A DNA stretch of 21,183 bases from Muribaculaceae bacterium (GCA_016302215.1 JAEDNZ010000006.1:1-21183), one strand, 5' to 3'; numbered from the stretch's first letter, positions 8,143-16,594 are shown. Program-made: numbers and translations. The notes: generated by a model not told the origin, from the letters alone.

Positions 8143-8806
8143 AACCGTAACCTGACCGTGTAACAATTTTTTTGCCGTAAGCACCGAGCTTTGAGCGTAG
8201 GCGTGTGATGTTGACATCGACCACTCTGTTGAGCACCACTACTTCCTCGGGCCATACCTTTGAGAGTATCTCCTCGCGCGAGAAGATGTGTCCCGGATTG
8301 GATAGCAGCAAGTGCAGTATCTCAAACTCCTTGCGTGGCAGCGCCACCTCGTGGCCATCTATGCTGCAGCGCTTGAGCGAGTTGTCCACCACCAGGCCTT
8401 CGTGGCGCAGTGTGGTGTCGCTGTGCGGCTGTGATGTAGTGCGCTTGAGCACCGCGCGCACGCGCGCCAGCACATTGCGTATGGAGTAGGGCTTGGAGAT
8501 ATAGTCATCGGCGCCGAGGTTAAGCCCGGCTATCATATCGTCTTCGGTGTCGCGTGCCGTGCAGAAGATGATAGGCACCTGAGCGGTGGCGGAATTGTCT
8601 TTGAGCACTTTGGCCATCTTGAAGCCGTCCATGCCATCCATCATCACGTCAAGCAGTATCAGTGAGAAATCTGCCGGACGCATAGTCAGCGCCTCTTCGG
8701 CGCTATGAGCCACAGCCACGTCATAGCCTTCGATTTCGAGGTTGAGGCGCAGCGCCTCACATAGTGTGTCTTCATCATCTACCACCAAGATGCGATGTCT
8801 GTCCAT
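8126..8806 (-). CDS. OmpR/PhoB-family response regulator
   Basis: The product has 226 residues. The receiver domain (5-121) has acidic residues Asp10/Asp11, phospho-acceptor Asp53 (LILLDVMM), Thr83 (FCTAR) and Lys105 (SKPYS), all as expected. The effector (about 132-226) is a winged helix with LPRKEFEILHLLL, SREEIL, VVDVNITRLRSKLG and a terminal SGYGYGF hairpin, so it binds DNA, normally as a dimer on direct repeats. It is the first gene of the regulator-kinase pair and partners the overlapping histidine kinase. A TATCTTTG box lies 50 nt upstream, and an 11-bp-phased direct repeat at 8904-8922 could be its own binding site. It is PhoP/PhoB-like in architecture. The regulon is unknown, so I give no gene symbol. 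Confidence 0.95.
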   Translation of the reverse strand: MDRHRILVVDDEDTLCEALRLNLEIEGYDVAVAHSAEEALTMRPADFSLILLDVMMDGMDGFKMAKVLKDNSATAQVPIIFCTARDTEDDMIAGLNLGADDYISKPYSIRNVLARVRAVLKRTTSQPHSDTTLRHEGLVVDNSLKRCSIDGHEVALPRKEFEILHLLLSNPGHIFSREEILSKVWPEEVVVLNRVVDVNITRLRSKLGAYGKKIVTRSGYGYGFKD

Positions 8807-8856
8807 ACATATATCAATTAGCAGTGATTTTATATATACGCTCGGTAACTACGCTG

Positions 8857-8864
8857 CAAAGATA
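8857..8864 (-). promoter_or_regulatory. Possible -7 box of the two-component operon
   Basis: TATCTTTG on the minus strand fits TAnnTTTG and is 50 nt upstream of the response regulator ATG. No good -33 element is present 19-21 bp farther upstream. A weak -33 would suit an activator-dependent promoter, and a direct repeat lies just upstream. Confidence 0.5.
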
Positions 8865-8903
8865 TCTATAAAAAGGCAAATAGACCAGTGCCAACGTATT
8901 GTT

Positions 8904-8922
8904 TAACAAAAATGTAACAAAA
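8904..8922 (-). promoter_or_regulatory. Direct repeat with 11-bp period, candidate PhoB/PhoP-type regulator box
   Basis: TAACAAAA occurs at 8904-8911 and again at 8915-8922, one helical turn apart. Including flanks, it reads TTAACA-N5-GTAACA (8903-8919). OmpR/PhoB-family dimers bind tandem half-sites 11 bp apart, and the Bacillus PhoP box is TTAACA-N5-TTAACA. The site lies about 40 bp upstream of the -7 box of the two-component operon and also within the divergent region shared with the TonB receptor gene. The region is A-rich, so chance occurrence is possible. Binding is inference. Confidence 0.45.
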
Positions 8923-9033
8923 TCCTGGCGGTAAAGCTCACGCTTCGCGGGTTATTAGGGCTGCACTATACAATTTTTTAGCTGTCGCTGCGTTATTTCT
9001 ATCGTAGGCATATCGCTAACTTATTTTTTGACA

Positions 9034-11472
9034 ATGAGCATCAACAAGCACATACGCTTTATCATAATACTCTGCGCGCTGATAGCAGGCATAGCAGCGG
9101 CGCCTAAGGTCGCAGCGGCCGTGAAAATCCACGGCATGGTGACTGACGAGAACAATGAGCCGCTGGAATTTGTAAGCATACGCATCGCAGGCACAGTCCT
9201 GGGCTGCACTTCGGGTCTCGATGGCGCTTTCTCGCTGTCGGCGGCAGAGGCTGACACCATACGCGTGATATTCACCTGCATAGGATACGAAGAAGCTCAC
9301 CGCAAGCTCATAGAGCCTAAGGGCGATGTCACTGTCAACGTAAAGATGACACCGGCGTCATACACTCTCAAGGGCGTAGAGGTCACGGAGATACAAAAGC
9401 AGACCGGCGCCATACAGAAGATTGACGGCTCTGACTATAAGTTAGCGCCCGACGTGAGCGGCGGCAGCGTGGAGTCTCTGCTCGCCACGATGGCCGGCGT
9501 CAGTTCTAACAATGAGATGTCGTCGCAGTACAATGTACGTGGCGGCACATATGATGAGAACTCCGTGTATATCAACGGTATCGAGGTGTATCGCCCTCAA
9601 TTGGTAAGCTCAGGTCAGCAAGAGGGTATGTCAATCATCAACCCCGACATGGTGGGGTCTATCGCCTTCTCTACCGGCGGCTTCCCCGCCGAATATGGCG
9701 ACAAGATGTCGTCAGTGCTGGATATCACCTATCGCGAGCCCGAGGCTTTTGAGGGCGCGGTGTCAGCCTCGCTGATGGGAGGCTCTATAACCATAGGCTC
9801 GGCATCAAAGCGCTTTTCGCAGCTCCACGGTGCCCGCTTCAAGAGCAACAGCTCGCTGCTCGGCTCTATGGACGAGAAGGGCGAATATGATCCCAAATTC
9901 TTTGACTACCAGACGAATATGACTTTTCGTGCTTCGTCAAAGTTTAAGATAAACTTCTTGGGGAATATTGCCATCAACAATTACAAATTCGTGCCGCACA
10001 ACCGCAGCACCAACTTTGGCACCTCTACTGATGCAAAGAAATTTACCGTGTATTTTGATGGCCAAGAGAAAGACCGCTTCGAGACCTACGTGGGCGCATT
10101 GACGCTGTCGTATGCCCCCAATAAGGCTAATAATTTTGACTTGCTGGTGTCAGGCTTCCTCACCAACGAGCTTGTGGCTTACGATATCTCGGGCGAGTAT
10201 TGGCTCGACCAGGCCGGCACTAATGGCAGCGATGACGATGCCGAGGCGATAGGCGGTGAGTTAGGTGTGGGCAAGTATCTCGAACACTCGCGCAACCGTC
10301 TGCGCGCATCGGTCTTCTCGGTGGGTCTGCGTGGCACCACGGGCATACGCCGCCACAACATATCCTACGGCTTGACCTACAACCACGAAGACATCTTTGA
10401 CCGCGCTCGTGAATGGGAGCTGCGTGACTCAGCCGGATATTCCCTGCCCGTAGATCCCGCTGCGTTGAAGATGATTTATAACCTCGACTCGCACCACGAT
10501 ATAGCCTCTAATCGCATCGCCTTTTATGTGCAGGATACCTACAAACTGCAGACCTCAGCCGGATATCTCAACATCAACGGCGGTGTGCGCCTTTCGTATT
10601 GGGACTTCAACAAAGAGTTTCTGGTGAGTCCACGTCTGAGTTTGGGCTTCGTGCCTGAAAAGGCGCAGCGATGGGCCTTTAGGTTTGCCACGGGTCTGTA
10701 TTATCAGTCTCCATTCTATAAGGAGTATCGCATGCAAAGTATTGATGCTGATGGTAATAACATTATAAGTCTCAACCATGACATTAAGTCACAGCGCAGC
10801 TTCCAGATCATCGGCGGCGCTGACTTCACCTTCCGTGCCTTCAGCCGTCCCTTCAAGTTTACCGCCGAAGCTTATTACAAGCTGTTGGGCAACCTGATAC
10901 CCTACGAGGTGGACAACCTCAAAATAGTGTATTCCGGCGTGAACTCATCAAAGGGCTACACCGCGGGGCTGGATTTCAAGCTGTTCGGCCAATTTGTGCC
11001 CGGGTCAGACTCGTGGGTGTCATTCTCGCTGATGAAGACACAAGAGGACCTCAACGGCGTCAAGGTGCCGCGACCCACTGACCAGCGCTATTCCTTCGCC
11101 TTGTTCTTCACCGACTACTTCCCGAAATTCCCCAAGCTCAAATTCTCGCTGCGCGGCATCTTCTCTGACGGCTTGCCCACGACAGCGCCTCGCGGCTCGC
11201 GCGACAAGGGCTATTTCCGCGCCCCGGCATATAAGCGTGTGGATATAGGCATGGCTTACGCTTTGCTCTCGCCGCCTAAGGAGGGGCAGACGCGCTCGGG
11301 CTTTCTGCGGCACATCAAATCGGCGTGGATAGGTGTAGATGTATTTAACCTGCTGGATATCGCCAACGTATCATCATATTATTGGATTACCGATGTCAAC
11401 GAGATGCAGTATGCCGTGCCCAACTATCTCACCCGTCGGCAATTCAATGTAAGGTTGAGCGTGGAGTTTTAA
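9034..11472 (+). CDS. TonB-dependent outer-membrane receptor with N-terminal CarboxypepD_reg-like domain
   Basis: The product has 812 residues from the ATG at 9034; a TTG six bases earlier is less likely. Residues 1-29 are a signal peptide (hydrophobic IIILCALIAGIAAA). Residues 30-106 are a carboxypeptidase-regulatory-like beta sandwich (KIHGMVTDENNEPLEFVSI, then IGYEE). The plug domain follows at about 125-235, with YNVRGGTYDENSVYINGIEVYRP, GGFPAEYGDKMSSVLDI. The remainder is a 22-strand-type barrel rich in aromatic and alternating residues, ending in Phe, as needed for Bam-dependent assembly. It should import a ligand across the outer membrane using TonB energy. No SusD-like partner or glycan enzymes lie nearby, so it is not a typical SusC; the substrate is unknown. 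It is divergent from the two-component pair and could be its target. Confidence 0.93.
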   Translation: MSINKHIRFIIILCALIAGIAAAPKVAAAVKIHGMVTDENNEPLEFVSIRIAGTVLGCTSGLDGAFSLSAAEADTIRVIFTCIGYEEAHRKLIEPKGDVTVNVKMTPASYTLKGVEVTEIQKQTGAIQKIDGSDYKLAPDVSGGSVESLLATMAGVSSNNEMSSQYNVRGGTYDENSVYINGIEVYRPQLVSSGQQEGMSIINPDMVGSIAFSTGGFPAEYGDKMSSVLDITYREPEAFEGAVSASLMGGSITIGSASKRFSQLHGARFKSNSSLLGSMDEKGEYDPKFFDYQTNMTFRASSKFKINFLGNIAINNYKFVPHNRSTNFGTSTDAKKFTVYFDGQEKDRFETYVGALTLSYAPNKANNFDLLVSGFLTNELVAYDISGEYWLDQAGTNGSDDDAEAIGGELGVGKYLEHSRNRLRASVFSVGLRGTTGIRRHNISYGLTYNHEDIFDRAREWELRDSAGYSLPVDPAALKMIYNLDSHHDIASNRIAFYVQDTYKLQTSAGYLNINGGVRLSYWDFNKEFLVSPRLSLGFVPEKAQRWAFRFATGLYYQSPFYKEYRMQSIDADGNNIISLNHDIKSQRSFQIIGGADFTFRAFSRPFKFTAEAYYKLLGNLIPYEVDNLKIVYSGVNSSKGYTAGLDFKLFGQFVPGSDSWVSFSLMKTQEDLNGVKVPRPTDQRYSFALFFTDYFPKFPKLKFSLRGIFSDGLPTTAPRGSRDKGYFRAPAYKRVDIGMAYALLSPPKEGQTRSGFLRHIKSAWIGVDVFNLLDIANVSSYYWITDVNEMQYAVPNYLTRRQFNVRLSVEF

Positions 11473-11523
11473 TCTACCGGCCTGAATTTGCGCTCGTTTT
11501 GCGGCGTATTACCCCTCAAATAC

Positions 11524-11554
11524 TTGAAAAGACGCCAAAATATTGCTACCTTTG
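11524..11554 (+). promoter_or_regulatory. Bacteroidota-type promoter upstream of mutS2
   Basis: TTG at 11524-11526, a 20-bp spacer, then TACCTTTG at 11547-11554 match the -33 and -7 consensus. The predicted transcript starts near 11560 and has a leader of about 90 nt before mutS2. The promoter likely drives mutS2, both chromate-transporter genes and folC. Confidence 0.75.
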
Positions 11555-11563
11555 CACCCTGAT

Positions 11564-11603
11564 AGCGGTCGCTTCACGGCGTAATGGCTGTGAACGGGTC
11601 GCT
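11564..11603 (+). other. Leader hairpin in the mutS2 5' untranslated region
   Basis: TTCAC (11573-11577) pairs with GTGAA (11590-11594). Beyond a 2x2 internal loop, 11564-11570 pairs with 11597-11603 (five Watson-Crick and two G-U pairs). The apical loop is 12 nt. The structure begins a few bases after the predicted transcription start, so it would sit at the very 5' end of the mRNA. No known riboswitch or leader-peptide pattern is recognised. It could affect stability or initiation at the TTG start. Confidence 0.4.
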
Positions 11604-11649
11604 CACACATCATTAGTCAATCACACACATTCACACTACAAGACAAGAA

Positions 11650-14136
11650 TTGGTATATCCTGACAGCATAGAGAAAAAACTCGGCTTCGAGTTTGTACGG
11701 GCTACGGTGCGGGCGCATTGTGAGTCAGAGCAGGGTCGGCATCTCGCCGATGAGATGACGTTTGTGGCTGATAGCGGGCATATGGGGCATCTGCTGCGCT
11801 CGGTGTGGCAGATGATGCAGGCTCTGCACGCTGATGAGGCGCTCACCATAGGCTCTATCCACGACATGGCGGCCGTACTCGCGCGCGCTCGCATCGAGGG
11901 CGCTTTTCTTACGGCTCAAGAGGTGGCGTCACTGCGCGCCTCTCTTAATACGGTGGCTGACATCGCCGCCTTCTTTGCGCAAAACAGAGCCGACGATGGC
12001 TCCACACCATACCCTGACCTTGATGTATATGCTGCGGCGCTGACGCCTTACCCGGCAGTGGTGGCCGACATCAATCGCATTCTCGACCGCTGGGGCGAAG
12101 TGGCTGACAGCGCCTCGTCGGCCTTGGCTGACATACGCCGCCATCTGGCCTCGATGTCAGGCACTCTCAGCACCCTCATGCGGCGTGTCATAGCATCGGC
12201 AGTCAAAGAGGGATTGATTGACAGCGACACCACGCCCGCTATGCGCGACGGGCGTATGGTGATACCCGTGGCGCCGATGAATAAGCGCAAGATACCGGGC
12301 ATCGTGCACGACGAGTCAGCCTCCGGCAAGACAGTGTATATCGAGCCCGCCGAGGTGGTGGCCGCCGGCAATCGCTTGCGAGAGCTGCAGCTCGAGGAGC
12401 AGCGCGAGGTGGTGCGTATCCTCACGGCGTTCACAGCCACGCTGCACCCATATATTGATGATTTGATTGCTACGATATCGCTGCTGGGCATGTTTGACTT
12501 CATACGCGCCAAGGCTGTGTATGCCTCCGAGATAGGAGCTACTTTGCCCCACCTGAGCGCCGGCCCGGAGCTGGAGTGGTATCATGCATGCCACCCCTTG
12601 CTGTCGCAGGCTCTGGCTCGTCAGGGCAAGACGATAGTGCCATTAGACATACGCCTCGGCGCGCAGCAACGCATACTCATTGTCTCCGGCCCTAATGCCG
12701 GCGGTAAGTCGGTGACGCTCAAGACCGTGGGCTTGCTGCAATATATGGCGCAATGCGGATTGCTGCCTCCGGTGTATGACAATTCGCATTTTGGCGTGTT
12801 CAAAAATATCTTCGTGGATATAGGTGATGACCAGTCGCTGGAGGACGACCTATCTACCTACTCATCGCACCTGCGCAATATGAAGCTCTTCTTGCAGCGC
12901 GGCGATAAGGATACCCTCTTTTTGATTGACGAGCTGGGCGGCGGCACCGAGCCGCAGATAGGCGGCGCTATAGCCCAAGCGGTGCTCACGCGCTTTAATG
13001 CTGCGGGCTTGTGGGGCGTGGTGACCACTCACTTTCATAATCTCAAACGTCTCGCCGAGGAGACTCCGGGCATGGTCAACGGCTCGATGCTGTATGACAG
13101 GCATCTGATGCAACCCTTGTTTGCCCTCTCCATAGGCAATCCCGGCAGCTCCTTTGCTTTGGAGATAGCACGCAAGATAGGGCTGCCCGCAGAGGTCATT
13201 GACGATGCCACGGAGATCGTAGGCTCGGATTATGTTAACCTCGACAGGTATCTGCTCGATATAGCTCGCGATAAGCGCTATTGGGAGAATAAGCGCGTGG
13301 CCATACGCCAGAAGGAAAAACAAATAGAGCAGCTGCTGGACCGCTACGGCTCTGATGCTGAGAATATGCGCGCTCAGCGTCGCGAAATCATTGCTGACGC
13401 TCGCGCCGAGGCTCAGCGCATCGTAGAAGGCGCAAATGCCGCCATCGAGCGCACAATCAGAGAGATACGTCAGGCGCAGGCTGAAAAGGAGCGCACACGA
13501 TTGGCACGTAAGCGCCTCGCTGATGAGGTGGCTGAGCACAACGCCTCCGCTGCTGCTGACGGCGCTGCTGATGCCGACATCATAAAGTCAAGCGCCCTGC
13601 TGCGCGCCGCCGATGCTCGCCATCGCAAGAAACATAAGGCTGAGGCCGCTCGCGCCGACAAGGCTCAGGCGCCACTGAAGGTGGGCGACAACGTATTGCT
13701 CGACGGCGCCGGCACCGTAGGCGTGATTGACAGCATCGAGGGCGATAACGCGGTGGTGATTTTCGGGCTGATGCGCACCTCTGTCAAGCTCAAGCGTCTT
13801 AGCCGCACACTGCGCAAGGTGTCGTCAGGGGCATCAAAGGCTGCTTCTTATATCTCTGCCTCTACATCTGACGACTCGCGACAGCGACAACTCAACTTCA
13901 AGACTGAGATTGACGTCAGGGGTATGCGTGCCGATGAGGCGGTGCAAGCCGTGACATACTTCATTGACGATGCCATACAATTCGCTTCGGCGCGGGTGCG
14001 TATCTTGCACGGCACCGGCACCGGCGCTCTGCGCATGGCGATACGTCAATACCTATCTACCATTGATGCCATAGCGTCATATCACGATGAGGATGTGCGC
14101 TTTGGTGGCGCCGGTATCACTGTAGTAGAGTTTTGA
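11650..14136 (+). CDS. mutS2: Endonuclease MutS2 (MutS-like ATPase with Smr domain)
   Basis: The product has 828 residues, normal for the family. The start is TTG at 11650: it yields VYPDSIEKKLGF, matching the usual family N-terminus, and the next ATG is 35 codons in. The core/lever region runs to about 330 (GRMVIPV, 201-207; GIVHDESASGKTVYIEP, 217-233). The ABC-type ATPase has Walker A GPNAGGKS (347-354), a signature region near SLEDDLSTYSSHL, Walker B LFLIDELGGGTEP (423-435) and H-loop TTHFHN. A coiled coil spans about 540-670. A small KOW/SH3-like segment follows at 676-720. The C-terminal Smr domain (752-828) has IDVRGMRADEA and HGTGTGALR. MutS2 is reported to suppress recombination or to split collided ribosomes; which applies here cannot be read from sequence. 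The stop is 10 nt before the chromate-transporter genes. Confidence 0.97.
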   Translation: MVYPDSIEKKLGFEFVRATVRAHCESEQGRHLADEMTFVADSGHMGHLLRSVWQMMQALHADEALTIGSIHDMAAVLARARIEGAFLTAQEVASLRASLNTVADIAAFFAQNRADDGSTPYPDLDVYAAALTPYPAVVADINRILDRWGEVADSASSALADIRRHLASMSGTLSTLMRRVIASAVKEGLIDSDTTPAMRDGRMVIPVAPMNKRKIPGIVHDESASGKTVYIEPAEVVAAGNRLRELQLEEQREVVRILTAFTATLHPYIDDLIATISLLGMFDFIRAKAVYASEIGATLPHLSAGPELEWYHACHPLLSQALARQGKTIVPLDIRLGAQQRILIVSGPNAGGKSVTLKTVGLLQYMAQCGLLPPVYDNSHFGVFKNIFVDIGDDQSLEDDLSTYSSHLRNMKLFLQRGDKDTLFLIDELGGGTEPQIGGAIAQAVLTRFNAAGLWGVVTTHFHNLKRLAEETPGMVNGSMLYDRHLMQPLFALSIGNPGSSFALEIARKIGLPAEVIDDATEIVGSDYVNLDRYLLDIARDKRYWENKRVAIRQKEKQIEQLLDRYGSDAENMRAQRREIIADARAEAQRIVEGANAAIERTIREIRQAQAEKERTRLARKRLADEVAEHNASAAADGAADADIIKSSALLRAADARHRKKHKAEAARADKAQAPLKVGDNVLLDGAGTVGVIDSIEGDNAVVIFGLMRTSVKLKRLSRTLRKVSSGASKAASYISASTSDDSRQRQLNFKTEIDVRGMRADEAVQAVTYFIDDAIQFASARVRILHGTGTGALRMAIRQYLSTIDAIASYHDEDVRFGGAGITVVEF

Positions 14137-14146
14137 TTATCAGACG

Positions 14147-14704
14147 ATGTTGCTACAACTATTCAAGTCATTCTTTAAAATCGGCGCCTTCACTTTTGGC
14201 GGCGGTTGGGCCATGATATCCATCATTCGCCGCGAGATAGTGGAGCGCCACCGATGGATTGCCGACGAGGAGTTTCTTGAACTGTTAGCGGTGGCGCAGT
14301 CCTTGCCGGGGATTTTGGCCGTCAACATATCTGTGGCGGTGGGCGATAAGCTTCGCGGCATGAAAGGCTCGGTGGCTGCCGCCTTGGGCACGATTATGCC
14401 ATCGTTTCTGATAATCCTCGCCATAGCAATGTTTTTGACACCCGAGCTCATTACGCAAAATGAGACACTCTCAGCGATATTCAAGGGTATCAGACCCGCC
14501 GTCGTGGCGCTGATAGTGGCGCCGGTCATCACGTCGGCGCGTGCCGCCAAGATAGGGTGGGGGCTGGCATGGGTGCCGGCGGTGATAGCTTTGCTGATAT
14601 GGTCAAAATGGCCCATTGTGTCTAATCCTATACTCTACATAGTGATAGGCGGCCTCATAGGCTGGCTGCACCTGCGCAACCGCTGTAAACTCAACCGCGT
14701 ATGA
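14147..14704 (+). CDS. Chromate transporter family (CHR) protein, first half-size subunit
   Basis: The product has 185 residues and is a short-chain CHR protein with one CHR domain. The N-terminal signature KIGAFTFGGGWAMI (11-24) is followed by a helix and SLPGILAVNISVAVGDKLRG (52-71). About five or six hydrophobic segments end with VIGGLIGWLHL. It begins 10 nt after mutS2, and its last four bases ATGA are shared with the start of the second CHR gene, so the two are translationally coupled. Paired half-size CHR proteins are known to work together as the equivalent of a full-length ChrA. CHR proteins export chromate in characterised cases, but with no chromate regulator nearby the physiological substrate here is uncertain. 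Confidence 0.9.
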   Translation: MLLQLFKSFFKIGAFTFGGGWAMISIIRREIVERHRWIADEEFLELLAVAQSLPGILAVNISVAVGDKLRGMKGSVAAALGTIMPSFLIILAIAMFLTPELITQNETLSAIFKGIRPAVVALIVAPVITSARAAKIGWGLAWVPAVIALLIWSKWPIVSNPILYIVIGGLIGWLHLRNRCKLNRV

Positions 14705-15270
14705 TTTATATCAGACTCATATTAAGCTATCTTAAAATCGGCTTTTTCGGCTTTGGCGGCGGCTATGCCATGCTCGCCCTGATACAAAATGAGATTGTGG
14801 GGCCGGGGTGGATTACCGACAAGATGTTTACCGACATTGTGGCCATCTCGCAGATGACTCCCGGGCCGATAGGCATCAACTCGGCCACCTACATCGGCTA
14901 TGTGGCGCCGGCGCAGGCCTCAGAGCATCTCGCCTCGCCGCTGTGGGGCTTGATAGGCTCTTTGCTGTGCACGCTGGTGGTGGTGCTGCCGTCGTTTCTG
15001 CTGGTGAGATACACCAGCCACTACATACGCCGCCACCGCGACAGCGTGGTCATCTCCGGCATTATGGCCGGATTGAAAGTGGTGGTGGTGGGGCTTATCG
15101 CCTCGGCGGCTTTGCTGCTGATGAATGGCGAGAACTTCGGCACTGACACCCCTGACATTGTCAAGAGCGTGGCTATTGCCATCGCAGCGCTCGCACTCAA
15201 TCTTTTCACAAAAATTCACCCTATATGGATAATAGTGGCCGCCGGCACTGCAGGCTACGCAATATATTAG
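14701..15270 (+). CDS. Chromate transporter family (CHR) protein, second half-size subunit
   Basis: The product has 189 residues and overlaps the preceding CHR gene by ATGA. KIGFFGFGGGYAML (12-25) and QMTPGPIGINSATYIGY (51-67) are classic CHR signatures. The PGPIGIN motif here is the fuller form, whereas the first subunit has the variant PGILAVN, so the pair is asymmetric. Several membrane segments follow (for example 84-103, 117-141 and 155-188). The gene stops 6 nt before folC. Each gene has its own N-terminal CHR signature, so this is a true two-subunit system and not a full-length gene broken by a frameshift. Confidence 0.9.
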   Translation: MIYIRLILSYLKIGFFGFGGGYAMLALIQNEIVGPGWITDKMFTDIVAISQMTPGPIGINSATYIGYVAPAQASEHLASPLWGLIGSLLCTLVVVLPSFLLVRYTSHYIRRHRDSVVISGIMAGLKVVVVGLIASAALLLMNGENFGTDTPDIVKSVAIAIAALALNLFTKIHPIWIIVAAGTAGYAIY

Positions 15271-15276
15271 TAAACA

Positions 15277-16590
15277 ATGGATTATAATTCAGCTACCGAA
15301 TTTCTTTTCACTCAGCTGCCTATGTTTCAGAACATCGGTGCCGGAGCCTATAAGCCCGGATTGCAAGGCGTGGAGGCCTTGAGTGAGGCTTTTGGCAATC
15401 CGCATCGAGGCCTACGCTGCGTGCACATCGCCGGCACTAACGGCAAGGGCTCCACAGCCTCGCTCCTCGCTGCCGTGCTGCAGTCGGCAGGGCTGAAAGT
15501 GGGGCTCTTCACCTCGCCGCATCTCATTGACTTCAGAGAGCGCATCCGCGTCAATGGCGCGATGATAAGCCGCGAGGACGTAGCTGACTTTGTGGAGCGC
15601 TATCAGGCTATGGCGCGAGCACACAGATTTGACCGGGTGGCCAAGCCCTCATTCTTTGAGCTGACTACTGTTATGGCCTTTGAGCATTTCAGCCGGCAAG
15701 GCGTTGATATAGCCGTCATTGAGGTGGGGCTTGGCGGCCGGCTCGATAGTACAAACATAATCACCCCTATGTTATCGGTGATTACAAATATATCGCTTGA
15801 CCACACTGCGCTCTTGGGCGACACGCCGGAGGCTATCGCCGCAGAGAAGGCCGGCATCATCAAGCCCGGTGTCGCCGCCGTCGTTGGCGAGGCCGAGGGC
15901 GCCGTGCGCAGTGTCTTTGAGCAAAAAGCGCGCGATTGTGATGCGCCAATAGTATTTGCCCAAGACCACATCGCTTACAGCAGCTACGAGCACACTGACA
16001 CCGAGATAGTGTATCACGGCACCCCCTACGGCGCTCTGCGCTGCCCTCTCTGCGGCGACTGCCAGGTGCGCAATGCGGCAACGGTGCTCACGGTCATAGG
16101 GCTGTTGGAGCACCAGCTGACCATCACTGCCGATGCCGTGCGCGAGGGCTTTGCTAATGTGACGACGCTCACTGGCCTCGCCGGCCGATGGATGACGCTT
16201 GCCGAGCACCCGCGTGTGATTTGCGATACCGGTCACAACCCCGGCGGCTGGCAATATCTGGCCGAGCAAATCCGGCGCTTGCCCGGACATAGACATATCG
16301 TGCTCGGTTTTGTCAGCGACAAGGATATATCATTTATCTTCGGGTTGTTGCCTCAAGAAGGCAGTGTGTCATACTACTTTGTGGCTCCATCGGTGAAGCG
16401 CGCACGCAGCGCCGCCGAGCTTCAGCGCCAGGCACGTAGCCATGGCTTTGAGGGCGCTGTCTATGACACTGTGGCTCAGGGATATGAGGCGGCCTTGTCA
16501 GCGGCCTCTGCTGACGACAGCGTCTTTGTTGGCGGCAGCACCTTTGTGGTGGCCGATTTGCTGGCCTTTTTAGAACATAATAATGTGTAA
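15277..16590 (+). CDS. folC: Folylpolyglutamate synthase / dihydrofolate synthase
   Basis: The 437-residue product is a cytoplasmic ligase that adds glutamate to dihydropteroate and/or folates using ATP. HIAGTNGKGSTAS (50-62) is the Mur-ligase P-loop. SPHLIDFRERIRVNG (80-94) is the folate-binding loop region. IEVGLGGRLDSTN (148-160) and EKAGIIKPG (190-198) follow, with Lys191 in the position usually carbamylated. The C-terminal domain has CDTGHNPGG (316-324). The length and all motifs are typical of bacterial FolC. Which of the two activities dominates cannot be told from sequence. It starts 6 nt after the second CHR gene and is probably the last gene of the mutS2 transcript. No obvious terminator follows it. 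Confidence 0.95.
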   Translation: MDYNSATEFLFTQLPMFQNIGAGAYKPGLQGVEALSEAFGNPHRGLRCVHIAGTNGKGSTASLLAAVLQSAGLKVGLFTSPHLIDFRERIRVNGAMISREDVADFVERYQAMARAHRFDRVAKPSFFELTTVMAFEHFSRQGVDIAVIEVGLGGRLDSTNIITPMLSVITNISLDHTALLGDTPEAIAAEKAGIIKPGVAAVVGEAEGAVRSVFEQKARDCDAPIVFAQDHIAYSSYEHTDTEIVYHGTPYGALRCPLCGDCQVRNAATVLTVIGLLEHQLTITADAVREGFANVTTLTGLAGRWMTLAEHPRVICDTGHNPGGWQYLAEQIRRLPGHRHIVLGFVSDKDISFIFGLLPQEGSVSYYFVAPSVKRARSAAELQRQARSHGFEGAVYDTVAQGYEAALSAASADDSVFVGGSTFVVADLLAFLEHNNV

Positions 16591-16594
16591 CTTT

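Noticed and set aside
8143..8217. 25-codon N-terminal extension of the sensor kinase
   Set aside because: It lies entirely within conserved response regulator codons; the ATG at 8142 gives a normal short cytoplasmic N-terminus before TM1.
11382..11663. 93-codon plus-strand frame across the receptor end and the mutS2 leader
   Set aside because: It begins inside the receptor gene in another frame and runs through the mutS2 promoter and hairpin. The translation looks random.
12862..13539. 225-codon minus-strand open frame opposite mutS2
   Set aside because: It lies fully inside the conserved mutS2 ATPase and coiled-coil region. The Leu/Ala/Tyr-rich translation has no recognisable motif and no promoter or start signal.
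14147..15270. Possible frameshifted full-length chromate transporter
   Set aside because: Each half has its own start and N-terminal FGGG signature, and they join by an ATGA overlap. This is the known two-gene short-chain CHR arrangement.
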